The notes beneath the pieces were generated by a model. That model did not search any database and was not told where the DNA came from. It was given only the letters and a program-made list of their open reading frames with translations. The position numbers and the translations under genes were made by a program. From Hybos culiciformis (lineage: Eukaryota > Arthropoda > Insecta > Diptera > Hybotidae), in NCBI GenBank assembly GCA_964007475.1, contig OZ023274.1, positions 58,920,076-58,984,075 of the forward strand: 64,000 nt of DNA, given 5' to 3'. Positions 16,201 through 31,200 of this stretch are shown here, piece by piece (positions within the stretch are counted from its first letter, which is position 1; each line of letters begins with the position of its first letter).

Positions 16201-19200
16201 GAAATATGAAACCAACATTTTTATCAGATTCGATAATTATAATGCTCTATTTATTATAATGTTTTTATTTGAGTAATTCAACAATATGAGGTTACTTAAA
16301 AATTTTAATTATCATTATTATGCAATAATTTTGTTATATCGCATCGGTTTAAACATAAAACTCATTGAGTACACTCCTCATCAAAAACGAGTTAATCATA
16401 AATATCTGTATATATAGTAATGTTATTCGATGTTGGATGAGGGTTTCTGAAATTCCAAAAATATTCAACAGAAATTTGAACATTAAATAAGTATGTATTC
16501 GAGTATCTACCATAAAAAAATTAATACAAATAAAAAAATACAGTAAAACTTATTAAAATTTACATTAAACTAGCTGTACCCGCACACACGTTGTTGTGGA
16601 ACACACGTTTTAAGTGAAATTTTTGTTGTCGGATTGATGAACAATTATAAGAGCTAGTTATTTTATAAATTTGGGAAAATATCTAAGAATTAATATTTAT
16701 CATTTCTATTTATTCAACACTTAAATTGTATGAAATCGAATGATATCCTTCCCTTAAACAGGTTTCCAAACCAAACCAAATTTGTGTTTTTATCCATTTC
16801 CTCTTTTTATGAATCAAATTTGAATGAAATCGGAAGAACTTTTGCAGAGGGATTTCTGGGTAGGGTGCCATTCAAATTTAAAATAGCCTATAACGATCCC
16901 GAGACAAAGCGACGGTTTAATTTCGAAACGATCGGTTGAGTGGTTTAGTTTTTAATATTTTGTAGTTATTAGTAATAAAGAAATTGATTTCTATATATTC
17001 GAAGAGGGGGCCAAATTTTTTGTTACGAAATTCGTGTGTTTAATCATTTTTATGTACCAAATTTAAATGAAATCGGACAAACTTTTGAAATCCTCCCCTA
17101 GGGTAGGAGGTCAATAAATTTTTTGTTACGAAATTTGTGTGTAATTATTTCCTCTTTTTACATGCCAAATTTTAATGAAATCGGACGAACTTCTAAAGTC
17201 CGCCCCCAGGTGAGGTTCCTGGGTAGGAGGTCAACAAATTTTTTGTTACGAAATTGTGTGTAATCTGTTCTTCTTTTTACATACCAAATTTGAATGAAAT
17301 CGGACGAAATTTTGAGGTCCGCCCCCCGGGGAAGTTCTGGGTAGGAGGTCAACAAATTTTTTGTTACTAAATTTGTGTGTTATCAGTTCCTCTTCTTAAG
17401 TACCAAATTTGAATCAAATCGGGCGAACTTTTGAAGTCCGCCCCGAGGGGAGGTCCCTATGGTAGGAGGTCAACAAATTTTTTGTTACGAAATTTGTGTG
17501 TAATCAGCTCCTCTTTTTAAATACCAAATTTGAATGAATTCAGACGAAATTTTGAAGTCTTTGGGTAGGAGGTCCCTGCGTAGGAGGTCAGCAGATTTTT
17601 GTTACAGAATTTGTTTGTAATCAGTTCTTCTTTTTACATACCAAATTTGAATGAAATCGGACGAACTTTTAAAATCCGCCCCAATGGGAAGTCTCTGGGT
17701 AGGAGGTTCTTGGGTAGGAGGTCAACAAATTTTTTGTTACGGAATTTGTGTGTAATCACTTCCTCTTTTTACGTAAAAAATTTGAATGAAATCGGACGAA
17801 CTTTTTTGAAGTCCGCCCCCGGAGGAGGTCCCTGGGGTATGGAAAATAGATAGTAGCCGATTCTCAAACCTACTGAATACGCACATAAAATTTGGTAAAA
17901 ATCGGTAAAGCCGTTTCGGAGGAGTACGGTAACTAACATTGTGACATGGAAATTTTATATATTAGAAGATTAATTTTAATTATAAAAGTTCATTGCTACT
18001 TTTTACAACAAAACAATTTAATTTTACTTTCATATGTTTTTGCGTTAATATTATTTTTATTAAATTTTCACAAAATTGCTGCTGCGCTTAATGAACTTTA
18101 ATTATAAACTAGCGCTATCATAATTAAGTGATTTTAAAATGAAAAGTGGTCCAATATTGCGAAACAGAAATAATAATTGTAAACAAAAAAATTAAACACT
18201 AAACAAATAAAAGTTATATTATGAATGAAGGCAAAATAGTTTGCTTATGACAAACATACATTGACATACATGACAAACATACATTGTTTAAATTATTAAA
18301 TGCATTTATATTATTTTATATAAATTTTTGTTTTTATAAAAGCTACCAAATAACTATAATGTGGAATATGTACCTCTTTTTCTTGAGATTTGGATTTGGT
18401 ATTGAGGGCCGAAACGGGAGTAAAAAGTGGAATAATTAGGAAAACAACATTAACACACTCTTCTGGTGTTTATGAAATGAATTTTCAAACGGTAGTGATA
18501 GTTGCGACATTCAGAAGGAAATCATTTACACTCTCCTTAAAGCGGCACAATCCACATTAGCGAGGCGTAAACAGAAAACGGACCGCCAAAGCTCGTACTG
18601 TGCCATTTGGAAATTTTAATGAAATTGATGCATTTTCGCAAAATTTATGCATTAATTCGGTAACTGAGTTTTTCTTTTTAAATATAATTTCAGCAGTAGT
18701 GATTAATATTGCAAGTTACGGCGCAAACACTGCAGAGTATAATTTTTAAATTGAATCAGCTCCAACGTTCATCTCGTCATCGTATATAGTTCCACCCAAT
18801 GCATTTTATTATGTATTCAAAAAAGAAATATTACTACCCTAATTATTATTTGGAAGATAAATAAATAAATAACCCCATGTTTATATATGTATATGTATAT
18901 ACCTACAGTAAATAAATTTCAATGAAGAAACGAAAATTATAAATTATGCCAGGAAAAATGTGTTAAAACTTTTTACACTCTATCGATATAGTAATTAACA
19001 TGTTTTTTATGCCATAATACATAAAAATACATATACATTATACATATATGCAGGTACATACATAGTGCAATTAAAATTTATTTGTACGTAATTACAAAAA
19101 ATAAATAATAATAAAATAAAATACATATTTAAATCACATTCCTAAATACAGATTTTATTGCACTTGAAATTGAAAAAAAAATGTAAAAAAATTACTGAAT

Positions 19201-22200
19201 TTTAATAGATTTTGAAAATGATTTTATAAATAATTGGCATTATATTTAGACGGCAGAATTTTCTTTTACAATTTTACTATTTTTTCTTTGCTGTATACAT
19301 ATATATACATAACTAAATATAAAAATAACATAACATAAAATTTTCAATGGCTTCTCCTTTATAGTTGTCTCCTCTATGGATATGATTTTTATTTTATTTT
19401 TTAATTTCTGAAGTTTTCAGACGACAAATAGACGACAAATAAATATATAAAATGTATATTTGTATTATATAAAATTACGATAGTAAATATACATTTAAAA
19501 CTAAATCAAAATGCAATACAAAAGAAATCGTTGCCGAAAATTGGAGTAACATTTCAGTATATTCTTTCATCAACAAGGGATAAAAAACTGGTTGGAACAA
19601 ACCGTATGGTTCGAACTTTCAGATTGTCAGATTAAAAAAAAAATATGTGATTCAAGTTTCATTTGCCAATCTGAGAAAAATTATAAATTCAAATTGGTTG
19701 TACAATAAGAGAGTACAAAATGTTCATATATAAAAAACTCAATTAATAGAACTATATTGGAATAAAAGATAACTTTTTTGTGAAAACATATTCTAACGCG
19801 AGAAAATTTTGTATTTTACGTTATCCTATTTGTATTTGAAATCAAAATTCAAGTAACAGAATAATGTATAAATAATGTGTCTTCACTTCATTTGAAATTA
19901 AATATATTTATGTACATATATACTTATCTAATTTATTTGAACAGATTATTATTTCATACGAAATAATGAGTAATTACTGATATTAAAGCGCTTAGATATC
20001 AAAGAGCAAAATTAAAAAAAAAAAAATTAAAAGTTTCTGTGGAATAAAATTTATATTAATCGCGGTAATTAACGCACCAAAACATAAGTCAAACAATTTA
20101 CTCATAATGTTCCAATTGGTTATTTTATGTAGGTTACTATTATAATTATTGTTTGTTAGTTTATTAGTTTAAATTAAATTTAATAACTTTATTTGTACTT
20201 ATAATAAAGTACAAAATAGTTTAATTTAATTAAAATTTGTTTAATATAAATTACATTATGGTGCCAGAAAATTAGGAAAATTTGTATTAGGTTTTTAAAC
20301 AGTATTATTCACTCATAAAAATATTGTTGGATAAAAAAATTGGGCTTTTGTCAAGTAGCCACATTAGACATTACAATTTAAAAGATACTAAATAATAAAA
20401 ATTTTATTAATTTATTTTAGTTGTTTATTTTCTTACACAGTTTTAGAAAGAGTAATATTTTCTTAACAAACAGTGACTGATGGGTTCCCCAAAAACTACA
20501 GATTTTTAATTATTTGGGGTTATTGATTCAAACTTGGTATATTTCAACAACCCTAATTTTAAAGTTATGGTTTTTCAAGCCGAAGTTTTTGAAGCCGAAT
20601 TGTAACTATACCTTAAAATTCCCAATCTGTTATGCTCCATTGCTCATTTTAAAACTTTTTTTTGCTAATCATTAATACCGTGTGAGTACACAACATGTAT
20701 AATTGATGCAAATACATTGAGAAAGCATACACAAGAAAAAACTATGAAAATGTGCAAAAAAGTATAAAGGTTAAAAAAAATAAAACAGAAAATTTTCCTC
20801 TAGCTATGAAAAATATTCTAAAAGATAACGACCCTAGAAAATTGAATTTAAATAGATTTTAATCATCATTATTTATATATTTTTATTAAGTCTAATAACT
20901 TGGATTATGTGAAAGAAAATGTGAGGAAAGATAAAAAAAATTAATAAAATTAAGAAGTAAAAAAAAAAACTGGCATGACATTTAAGAAACCCTATACTTT
21001 TGTTATAAGAAATAAGCTTAAAAATGACACTGCTTATAATTTATAGCCAGTGATGAGCTGTACTCGGTTCGCACTAGTTCTATAGAGCTTTAATAGTTAA
21101 TGGAATCGTTTGGTATTTCGGATTCACTTAAATTTTTGTTTAATTTTGTGGTACTTAAAATATAATAAAATTTTGCAGAAGGTTGTATTTTACATTCAGA
21201 TCATGTTAATGAAAATATTAAAATTATTTGGAAATTACTATATGTACTTAATATTTTAAATAATTAAACATTTTCTAATTTTGTATGAATAAAAATCTTA
21301 TTTAAAAAAAATTGTAATTTTCAGTTCTCTAGATCTAGAATCTAGAGAGCCGGTTGTAACAATTTTGGCAGCTCATCACTGTTTATAGTGGTGGTCGTAA
21401 GATCGCCTCACATAAAATTAGTAAATTAGTAGTCTTTATGGTCGATCGATCACCTTTTTAAAATCATAAATAAATTTATCTAAATAATCAAAAACAAACT
21501 ATTATGTAAATTCAAAATAACATCAATTTCTATATTTTTGAAATCTATCCTAAATATTCAAACTTTTTTTAATAGGGACATTTATTGGATGGGTTTTGCC
21601 TAAACTGCACTTCTTACTCAAAATGATAATAGAAAAATTTATATTATAAAAAACTTCTCCCGAAAACAAAACCTACAAAACCTTGAAGATCGACAAGTCA
21701 ATAACGATCGACGATATGCCGACCTCTGTTTTATGGCATACAAAAAGTTCAAAAAAGTTGTTATGCCAACTTTTAAATATAATTAACAAAGAATTATTAA
21801 TTTTGGTCCCAAAATTTAATTCTTAAGCCTTGGTTTCTGTGTTTTGGTTTACGTTTACGAAAACTTAGCAACGACAAGCCAGCCGTCATGGTGTAGTAGT
21901 ATCGCTCTTACCCTATTGCATGCTCGATGGTGGGTTCGATTCCCATCTAGGACTGGAATTTGTATCAAGTGAAATGATTGAATTAAGTGAAATAAAAAAA
22001 AATATTGGTCTGCTGCAACCGCCAGGGTAAACAAAATGAATCAAACGAATCAAATGAAAAACATAAATTTTTTCATTCCTTATTCTGGTTCGATGGTGAT
22101 CAATTGCAAAAATTTTCAGTTCATTTTATAGTTTTCAATTAATTTTTTCAAGTTTATTTTTAGATGATTTGATTAAAGTTGCGATTTTTAATTAGTTTAA

Positions 22201-25200
22201 ATTATTTGATTAGAATAACCAAGATCTTCCAATTATCGAATTTTTATATCAAGTGTAACCAGATTTCATTGCACCAACAGGTGTTAGTTAAGCCCTCTTT
22301 TCAAGGGTATTGAAATTCTATGTTTTTAATTTTTTTAACTGCATTGCACTGCACATAAATTTAGTACACTTGACTTTCAAAACATAAATTTATTTAAGCT
22401 TCTAGTCTTATAATTATGGAATTAAAAATTGTTTAAAAAAATATGTATGTGGCCTTGCGACCAACTCTGACGTTTAAAATGTATACTAATTGAATAATAA
22501 AGTGCGAAGAAAATTTCGTTTTTTTTTTTTTTCTCATAATTTTAAATAAAAATTACATGTGATGACATATTATGTATTATGTTTGATATTTCAATACCAA
22601 CTGGTGGAAAGAAAATATTTAATTTTTATTTATGCTAAAAATAAAACTGATTTCCATTAAAAACAAAATTATTATAATTGAAAGGAAAAAAACATAATTG
22701 TTTTTGCTTCCAATTGGCGAAATTAGGGTTATTATGCGTTAATGCGTTAATCAGAGACTTAATTTACCTTATATACTATTCGAGAATAAAGTTTCAATAT
22801 ACATACTTATGTATGTACCAGTGTACCTACTATGTAAATTTAACAATACATTTGGGTTGTTGAATTTATTTTATACATATAGCAGAATGTGATTTTTCCT
22901 GTAAAGCAAACGATTTGTAAAACATAATTTTTGTTAATTGATGTTTTGCTTTGATGAAATCAATTAATTTATACAGTGTCTACCAGTTAAGTCTGCACAC
23001 TTTTTATTTGTTCATTCACATTTTTACAATTTTTTAAAGTTTTATATTTTACTAATTAGATTGAGAAGTTTTTATACATTTTTTAATCTTCAAATAAAAT
23101 TTTGATTTCTTTTTGATTTTTTTGTTTTCCAGCTCACAGAACGAATTGAATTTAGATAATTAAATCAAAGAGGTTTTTTCCAGTGTGATAAAGGAAAATC
23201 AAATTCTACGTTGAAAATGCGTTCTGCCAAAAAAAATAAGCTCAAATATTAGATTTATGAAAAAAAAAAAAAAAAAAACACAAGAGCTGTCATGGGACAC
23301 CCGATTGGAACGTAGTTCCTTTGCGTATGAGTAATTTTCATTTTAATTAATGACTTGACTTGACTTGGTACCGAATAGCGCCTTTATATTGACAAAATTA
23401 TACAAGATTTATATTTATTTACATTGAAATTAGTATGAAAATCTAAAAAAAAATCTAATCAAATAAATTTTAATTTTTTGTTTTTGTTGTTCGCAACACA
23501 AAAAAAAAACCAATATCATAGCCAAAATGGCAAAGTATCGAAATATCTAACGCCGGCAGACACTTGACTTGCCTTGTTACCGAATAGCGCCTTTATATTG
23601 GCAAAATAATACTGACAAAATTATACAAGATTTTTATTTACATTGAAATTAGTATGAACATCTAAATTTTATTTGAACTATAAAATATTAATTAGTTAAT
23701 AATAAAAAATTAATATTTTCTAAATATTTTATTTTATAAATATTTTATAAATTGAAATAAAATTTAAGTTTATCAATTTTCATACAAAGTTCAATAAAAA
23801 ACACAAGAGCCGGCGGGACGTTTGATAGATTTGAAACATCGGAATTATTTTGTACAGATAATATTGATAGATAACTTTGATAGAATTTTTGATTTTAATT
23901 TTATAAATTTCATTGGATGTTTACTATATGTTTTATTTCCATTAATTATTTATTAAAATAACTAAAAAATATTTAAATACCTAAATTTTTTTTATAGCAC
24001 GAACGGATTTCTTTAATGTATCATAAGATTATAAGAAAATAAGTTTGGAAAGGCTATTAGTTAGTTTTTTTTCTGTATGAAAAAATCCAGTTTCTAAGTT
24101 AGTTCTCATTTCATTCGTACGACGGTGTATGCCCAATCAATCTGTATGCATTTTAAAAAAATTTTCATTGTAGCATAATAAAGTCAACCACTGTTTTGCA
24201 CTAAGCGACAAGACAACAACAAAAAGCGAAACAAATATCCAATTTCAAACTTCCAATTGGAAAGAGAAAAAAAATATCCAAAAAAAAAGCTTTAAGCGAC
24301 GGGAGTTTATTTTTTTTATTTAAAAAATAAAAAAATATCGTATAATAATAAGAAAATTTATTTTGTTTTGTTTTATATTAAAAAAAAATAAAATATTTAA
24401 AAGTAAATTAAATTTAACATTCAAATTCAATAGTGAATTTAAATAATTTTTAAAAAATTCAAAATTTCAGAAAAAAAAATAATTTTTGTAACTTTTTTTT
24501 TTTTTGTTTATCATATGTTAGCGACACTTAGTGTTCAAATTTTTAATAAATTTTTCCACAAGAGCGTCTGATAAGGAACTACGTTCCAAAAAACAATTTT
24601 GCTCAAAATTTGATTTTAAAATAAAAAATTTCAGAACACACAAAAGTTGTATATGTGAAAAATATAAAATATTCAAAAAAAAACTGTAAAAATAAAACGT
24701 ACCTAATAACTGGGATCTACTGTAGTTCGTTTAACATATTATAAAATTTTAAAACTAAAAAATAAAAATAACAGAAAAATAAACACAAAAATTTTGAAGA
24801 TTTTTATTAGACTTGAACATTAAATTAAAAAATTTAACAATTTAATAAAATGTACTATACCTCTGTATACCTCTTAAATGAAGTATGTATATAATATGTT
24901 CGCACAACTTCAATCATATGTTCGCACGACTTCAATCTACTTATGCCATTTTTTATAATTTTTAATGTGATTTTGTTTGTGAAATTCTATCAGTTGGTTA
25001 TACTTACTTACTTAGTTTTAAGATCGCTTGACCTTATTTCGAGTACAGAAGCACGAATCTTAACTTTTTCGAAAATATTTTTTTTATGGAAAAAAACATT
25101 TTTCCCGATTTAATATGAAAATATATATACAGTATTCAACATATGTACCTACCCATATAATATGAAAAAAGAAAAAAAATAATAATAATTACCATTCAGC

Positions 25201-28200
25201 ACTTTAAGGGTGAAAAATTGTACATTTTTTTGTCACTCAGCAAATGCTCTGTAATTTAGAAAAAAGTAGTGGCAAAAAATTATTGACAATATTGTCAATA
25301 ATTTTTGTCAATTCAGTTAAGAAAGATTGAAATTTCTTTTTTTCAAATGTTTGTTGATTAGTTTTTTCATTATTTTTAATGATCGCTGCCAAGGTGTCTT
25401 TCGCGGTTTCACTTTATTAAACATAATAATAAAAGTATGCTACAAGCAAACTAAAAATATACAGAAAAAATAATGACTTAAAAAAATATTAAAAATAACA
25501 AAAAAACAAAAACTAATTTAAATTTAATAATTTGTTAAAACAAATTTGAAATTTTTTATTAAAAATGATATTCTTATTTTAAAAAAAATTTTTTTTTTTA
25601 TTTTTTTATATTTTGTAAATATTTTCGAGAAAATTCTATTTTTACTTTGATTCGGAAATTTAAATTTTATTTTCAGATGAGGGACTTTTGTTGTTTTCTT
25701 TTTGTTTTATTTTTTAATGAAAATTTATTTCTATATACCTACTAATGATTTTTTTGAAGAAAATTTAAATAGAAAAAATATAATATTTTTTATTTTCATA
25801 TTTTAAGTTTTTTTTTTTTTTGTCACTAACAAAAATGTCAATTCAGTTTTTCGTGAATGAATGAAATAGTTAGAAATGAAATTTTGTAAGTCGCATATCG
25901 AATGCATTTATTTTACAGATGTATTTTTTTGTTTTAAAATCGAGCAATCACTATCCGGTTTCCATCTTTAATATTCCGTAGCAATAGCGTTAAAAGAAGT
26001 TGCAGTGGTCGTTGTCGTGCCTTACGATCGCCCAATGAAACAACGTTAATTCTTAAATCAAAGATATTTCTGAAGGTGTTGGCTACAGAAGTGCGTGCAC
26101 GAAATAAAAGAGAAAGATCAAATTTGGAATAAAATATGTTAATTTTAAAATAAATTGTCAAATGAAAGAAACAAAAAAACAAATACACTAAACAAAACTT
26201 AATAATACACGCGCTGTTCTTGAGTTTTAAATTAAAACATATTTTTTCAAATAGGATTACCATTATTTTAAAGCGCTGCTCTGGAAGTGGTACGTTGGTA
26301 CATTAAAAATTAATAAACTAAAAATAAATTACTTCAAGAATTATAAAATAATAGTATTTAGTTTTATTTTTAAAATTTCAAGTTCTGTTCGCATTTTAAG
26401 ATCTTTAAGTAAAGTTTTATTCTGATATCGGATTATATAGTTGGCCAGGTTTGAAATTATTTCTTCAGGCATTCTTCAAATATTTTATTTAGTGCCGGCT
26501 TCATTATTAATGATATATATTATAACTGTGATAAACTATTCAATAGAGTATTACATCTATTGTTTCATTCTTGGTTTTTTATTTTTATTATTATTATTTT
26601 TTTTTTTTTTTTATTGGAACATAATTCATGTAGTCTCATTTTCTTGTTCGGCTGCCGTTAAATAAATTAAAGCAAAAATCTATTTGGATGGATGCCAAAT
26701 TTTTCTAAGATTATTCAAGAGTTCGAGGATTACTTTTAAAAAGTTTTTTTTTTAATATTCTTAAATCCAGAATTTTTATTATCTCTTGCATTTAATTATT
26801 TTAAGTTTGAAATACTCTAAAATTATTTCTTAATTTTTAAGGATTTATTAATTTTATTAAACAGGGAATAGGATTTTTGAAAGAATTTGTGATTATAAGA
26901 TATTGATATAATGATTATTTCTATATTACATTATCACTAGACAAATGGAAAACTGTAGAAATTCGTTTTTAAAACTCAAAAATGATGACAATATTATCAA
27001 TATATTTAGTAAATTTTTTTAATGCGTAGGGGATCGTTATGTTGTATTTAGTGCTATAGAATTTAGATCACTAAATGGAGTATTATATGCGTCAACACAC
27101 ATGCAATCATTTAGATGCATCCACGTGAATAATGAAATCATTTAGATGCATCAGCGTATATAATGAAATCATTTAGATGCATCAGCGTAAATAATGAAAT
27201 CATTTAGATGTTTCGTATTGAATATTACGTAATACCTAACCAAACATAGTATCTCTCACAATATTTCAATACAGCCAAATACAAAAAAAATAATGAAAAA
27301 AAAATGAGAACTGCGTAATTCATACACAAAAATAATGTCACTCACACACAATATTTCAATACAGAATAATACCAAAAAAAGAAAATGAGAAAAAAAATAT
27401 CTTCAAATATAACAAACACATGTATTGCTAAATAAAAATGAGCACTCAATACGAGAGTTTATTAAATTATCTTCAAAAGAAAAAGCAAGGAGAAGATAAC
27501 GGTAATATTTCCCCTTTTTTTTCTTTTATCTCTAAGAGAAAGAGAAATTAAAATAAAATTTAAATAAAGAAGAAGATAAAAGAAGAAAAATAAACAAGTA
27601 ATATTTCCCTTTTTTCTTTTATCTCTAAAAGAAAGAGAAATTAAAATAAAATTTAAATAAAGAAGAAGAAAGAAAAATAAACAAGTAATATTTCCCTTTT
27701 TTTCTTTTATCTCTAAAAGAAAGAAAAATTAAAATAAAATTTAAATAAAGAAGAAGATAAAAGAAGAAAAATAAACAAGTAATATTTCCCTTTTTTTCTC
27801 TTATCTCTAATAGAAAGAGAAAATAAAATTTAAATAAAGAAGAAGATAAAAGAAGAAAAATAAGTAAGTAATATTTCCCTTTTTTTCTTTTATCTCTAAA
27901 AGAAAGAGAAATTAAAATAAAATTTAAATAAAGAAGAAGATAAAAGAAGAAAAATAAGTAATTAATATTTCCCCTTTTTTTTTCTTTTATCTCTAAGAGA
28001 AAGAGAAATTAAAATAAAATTGAAATAAAGAAGAAGATAAAAGAAGAAAAATAAACAAGTAATATTTCCCTTTTTTCTTTTATCTCTAAAAGAAAGTGAA
28101 ATTAAAATAAAATTTAAATAAAGAAGAAGATAAAAGAAGAAAAATAAACAAGTAATATTTCCCTTTTTTTCTTTTATCTCTAAAAGAAAGAGAAATTAAA

Positions 28201-31200
28201 ATAAAATTTAAATAAAGAAGTATATAAGATATGTTAACAAAATTTGTTATAACAACTCGTTGTGTATACACACAAACACATAGACACTTGTCAATATTAT
28301 ATCACTCGACCTTCGGTCTCGTGATATAATTTTGACTCGTGTCTATGTGTTTGTGTGTATACACACCTCGTAATTAATAACAAATTTAGTTACCATGTAT
28401 TATAATCTACTATTAACTCGAATGTGTTTATTCTTAATTTTATTATTACATATTATTGTATTAAGATTTGAGTGTGAAATTTTTATTCAATGCATTGATA
28501 ATATTGTCGTAATTTTTAATTTAAAAAAAAAAATTGAATTCTATTTTAATGAATCCTGCACCTCTTACAAATATTATTTATTACTCAATGATTATACATT
28601 ATACCAAAAAATTATTTTCATAACAACTTTAATATATAAATTAATAATAAGAATAAGATATACAATTCTTCATATTAATAAATTTAGTGGTCGTCTTCCC
28701 AGTTCACTAATAGAGTTTTGTATACAACTGTCATAGTTACAGTAATTTTGCTAATTTTAAAATTTTACTAGAACTGAAAAAATCCTTTTAATACTCACAC
28801 TCAGGGATGAGATTAGATATTTAACGAAAAAAGACTCATTTGTTCGATAGTTTTTTGATCCTTTTTTAGATTGACAACAACTTTTTTGTCAAAGAAACAA
28901 AGAGCCAAAAAAATCAAAATCTTGCGGAATAAAAAATGATGCTTTCTCTAAAGTCTAAACTTTGGTTTTACCGGACAAAAATATACCAGTTCGTGTTATT
29001 TTTGAAGAACATACAAGCACCAATCGTACAGGAACAAAAATAATTTTTTTTGCAGTGCGAATACTTGCGCAATACTTAAGCAAATTGATAATTAAGAACT
29101 TAACTTAAATTAATCAAAGCTTTAAAAGTTTTCGGTGGGTATATAATTTTTGCATTGATTTGAATTATAAGTTAGTTATGTGATAAAATAATATTAAAAA
29201 GAAATTAAAATAAATCGAGCAGAAATCAGAATTGATTTTTTTTACATGTTATTGATGTTAGTCAAAATTTTGTTTTTTTTTTTTACATCGAGATAGTTTT
29301 TCTTCGACTTGCCGTACGCTGTGTTAGAAATGCATTCGCTTTTCAAACAGCAGCTATCGAAATTCAAATGAAGGCATATTAGTTGAAAGTGTAAAAAACA
29401 TGGAATCTGAATGAAAGAAATAGATAATAATTAGTTGGGAACATAATAAGTTTTACAGTCTACGGATTTAAATGAGGTTCTCCATATATTCAGAAATAAT
29501 TGTTGAGTTAAGGGAGGTTTATCACAAAAAAAAAAAATGTAGGTGCTTAAACTTGAGTTAAATGTGAGTTAATTCAGGTTCACCTGAGAAAACATGGCAT
29601 TGTTTATTTAAATATCATTTGGGCAAATAAAATATGTCCTGAATACATGTCAAAAAAGAAAAAAAATATCGTTTGCTCACATATCGCTAAAAAATCGTAA
29701 AGATAAAATATATTTTTTTTTTTTATAAAATTAATTCATCCATAGGATGTTTATATTATTTTGAATTATAAGTATTTAATTCAATTTTATTCATTAATTT
29801 TTATTTTACAAAAATAAACAAAATAAAAAAAAAATAAACAACAAAATTAAAACTGGTTCCAAAAATTCATCGTTACCAATTAAGAGATAACCTGATTTAA
29901 TTTACGAATTAAATTTCTAGTATGTAAACCTTATAAGTTTTCAGTTCATTCTTAACAAAATTACTGCGGAACCGGGATAATTAAATTATAGTGTATTCTC
30001 ACAGTAGTATGCATTTATTTTTAAATACAAAAAAAAATAGAGTACATTTTTCAAAGATACACAAAAAAAACATCTAATTGGGTACATACAAAAAGATTTA
30101 AAATATTTAAAAATGCATCTCAAGAGAACTGCATTCAGTAATTTAAAGCGTAGAACATTTTTTTTTTTGTTTTTTATTTGATTGTCACCACATGCAATGA
30201 AAACGTAAATTTTAAAATTGAAAAAATAAAATTTTAAAATTTTTATCATTTTTTAAATTTTTATTTATATTAGGTCTATTATTTTTGTCTTATATACGCA
30301 ATTCTGAATGAAAATGAAAAATTTGATGTACATTATTTTGTTTGCGTTTTTTGTTGATTTAAAAATAAATTATTTTTATGTTTTTTTTTTGTGTAAGTAA
30401 TCGAAATAAATTCGGTTCATTAAAATAAATATTTATAAAGTTGAACACATAAAAAATGTTTTAATAAAATTAATTGGCAAATATTTTATAGAAAATTTTT
30501 TTTTTCAAGCTAAATAGAAATCACTGTCTAAATTTATGTGAGAAAATAAAAATAGGATTTAAATAAATTTTCTTATAGTTAATCAAATCTCTAATTTCTT
30601 GCAACAGGATATAAAATTATGTTATTAAGCGGTATATATAGATGCATTTATATATAAATATATAAATGTAGCTATGTTTTTCAATATACCATATTCAATT
30701 TTTTTATATTAACTATACCTCGTAATTTGCTACATTTTTATAGGCTAAACTTTCTTTACTATTTCGTGATTAAATCAAAACATCTATACTTTACAAATTT
30801 CTTATTTCTTTAAGCTTCAGTAATTTCGGCTTTGATGATTCAATCAGTCAGTCCAGGACTTATCGCTTCATAATAACTGTAGCGGAGCTCACCAAGGCTC
30901 ATCTTCCCGAAACTGAAATGATATAATTATGTATACGTTAATATTGAGAATTACTTTGGTTTAAACGTTATAAATCTTCGTCATTTCTTTAATTGTATAA
31001 ACCTTTGATATGTTCCAATTTCTACAACCTATCGCAAATGAATTCAATCGTTTGGTTGGGCAACAAAACAATCGCTTTCATCATTTTCAAGAATAGTTGG
31101 GCTCATTTTTCAAACCACAATAACATGTCAAATCATGGCTTATTCAGGATCATCTTTTAGATATTTAATTTTGAAATGAATCATCCTTTTTGAACTTTCT

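Noticed and set aside
16730..17853. Small frames (69-84 codons) in the 120-bp array
   Set aside because: They lie entirely in repeated non-coding units of an RTE/SINE-like element and show no domain.
21882..21955. Functional tRNA gene
   Set aside because: The A and B boxes and T-arm are good, but the acceptor and anticodon stems do not pair.
27104..28215. CRISPR-like repeats
   Set aside because: Units are contiguous tandem repeats without unique spacers, in a eukaryotic intron.
28395..28736. 113-codon frame
   Set aside because: It is a hydrophobic, AT-driven reading with no recognisable domain or splice context, as expected by chance here.
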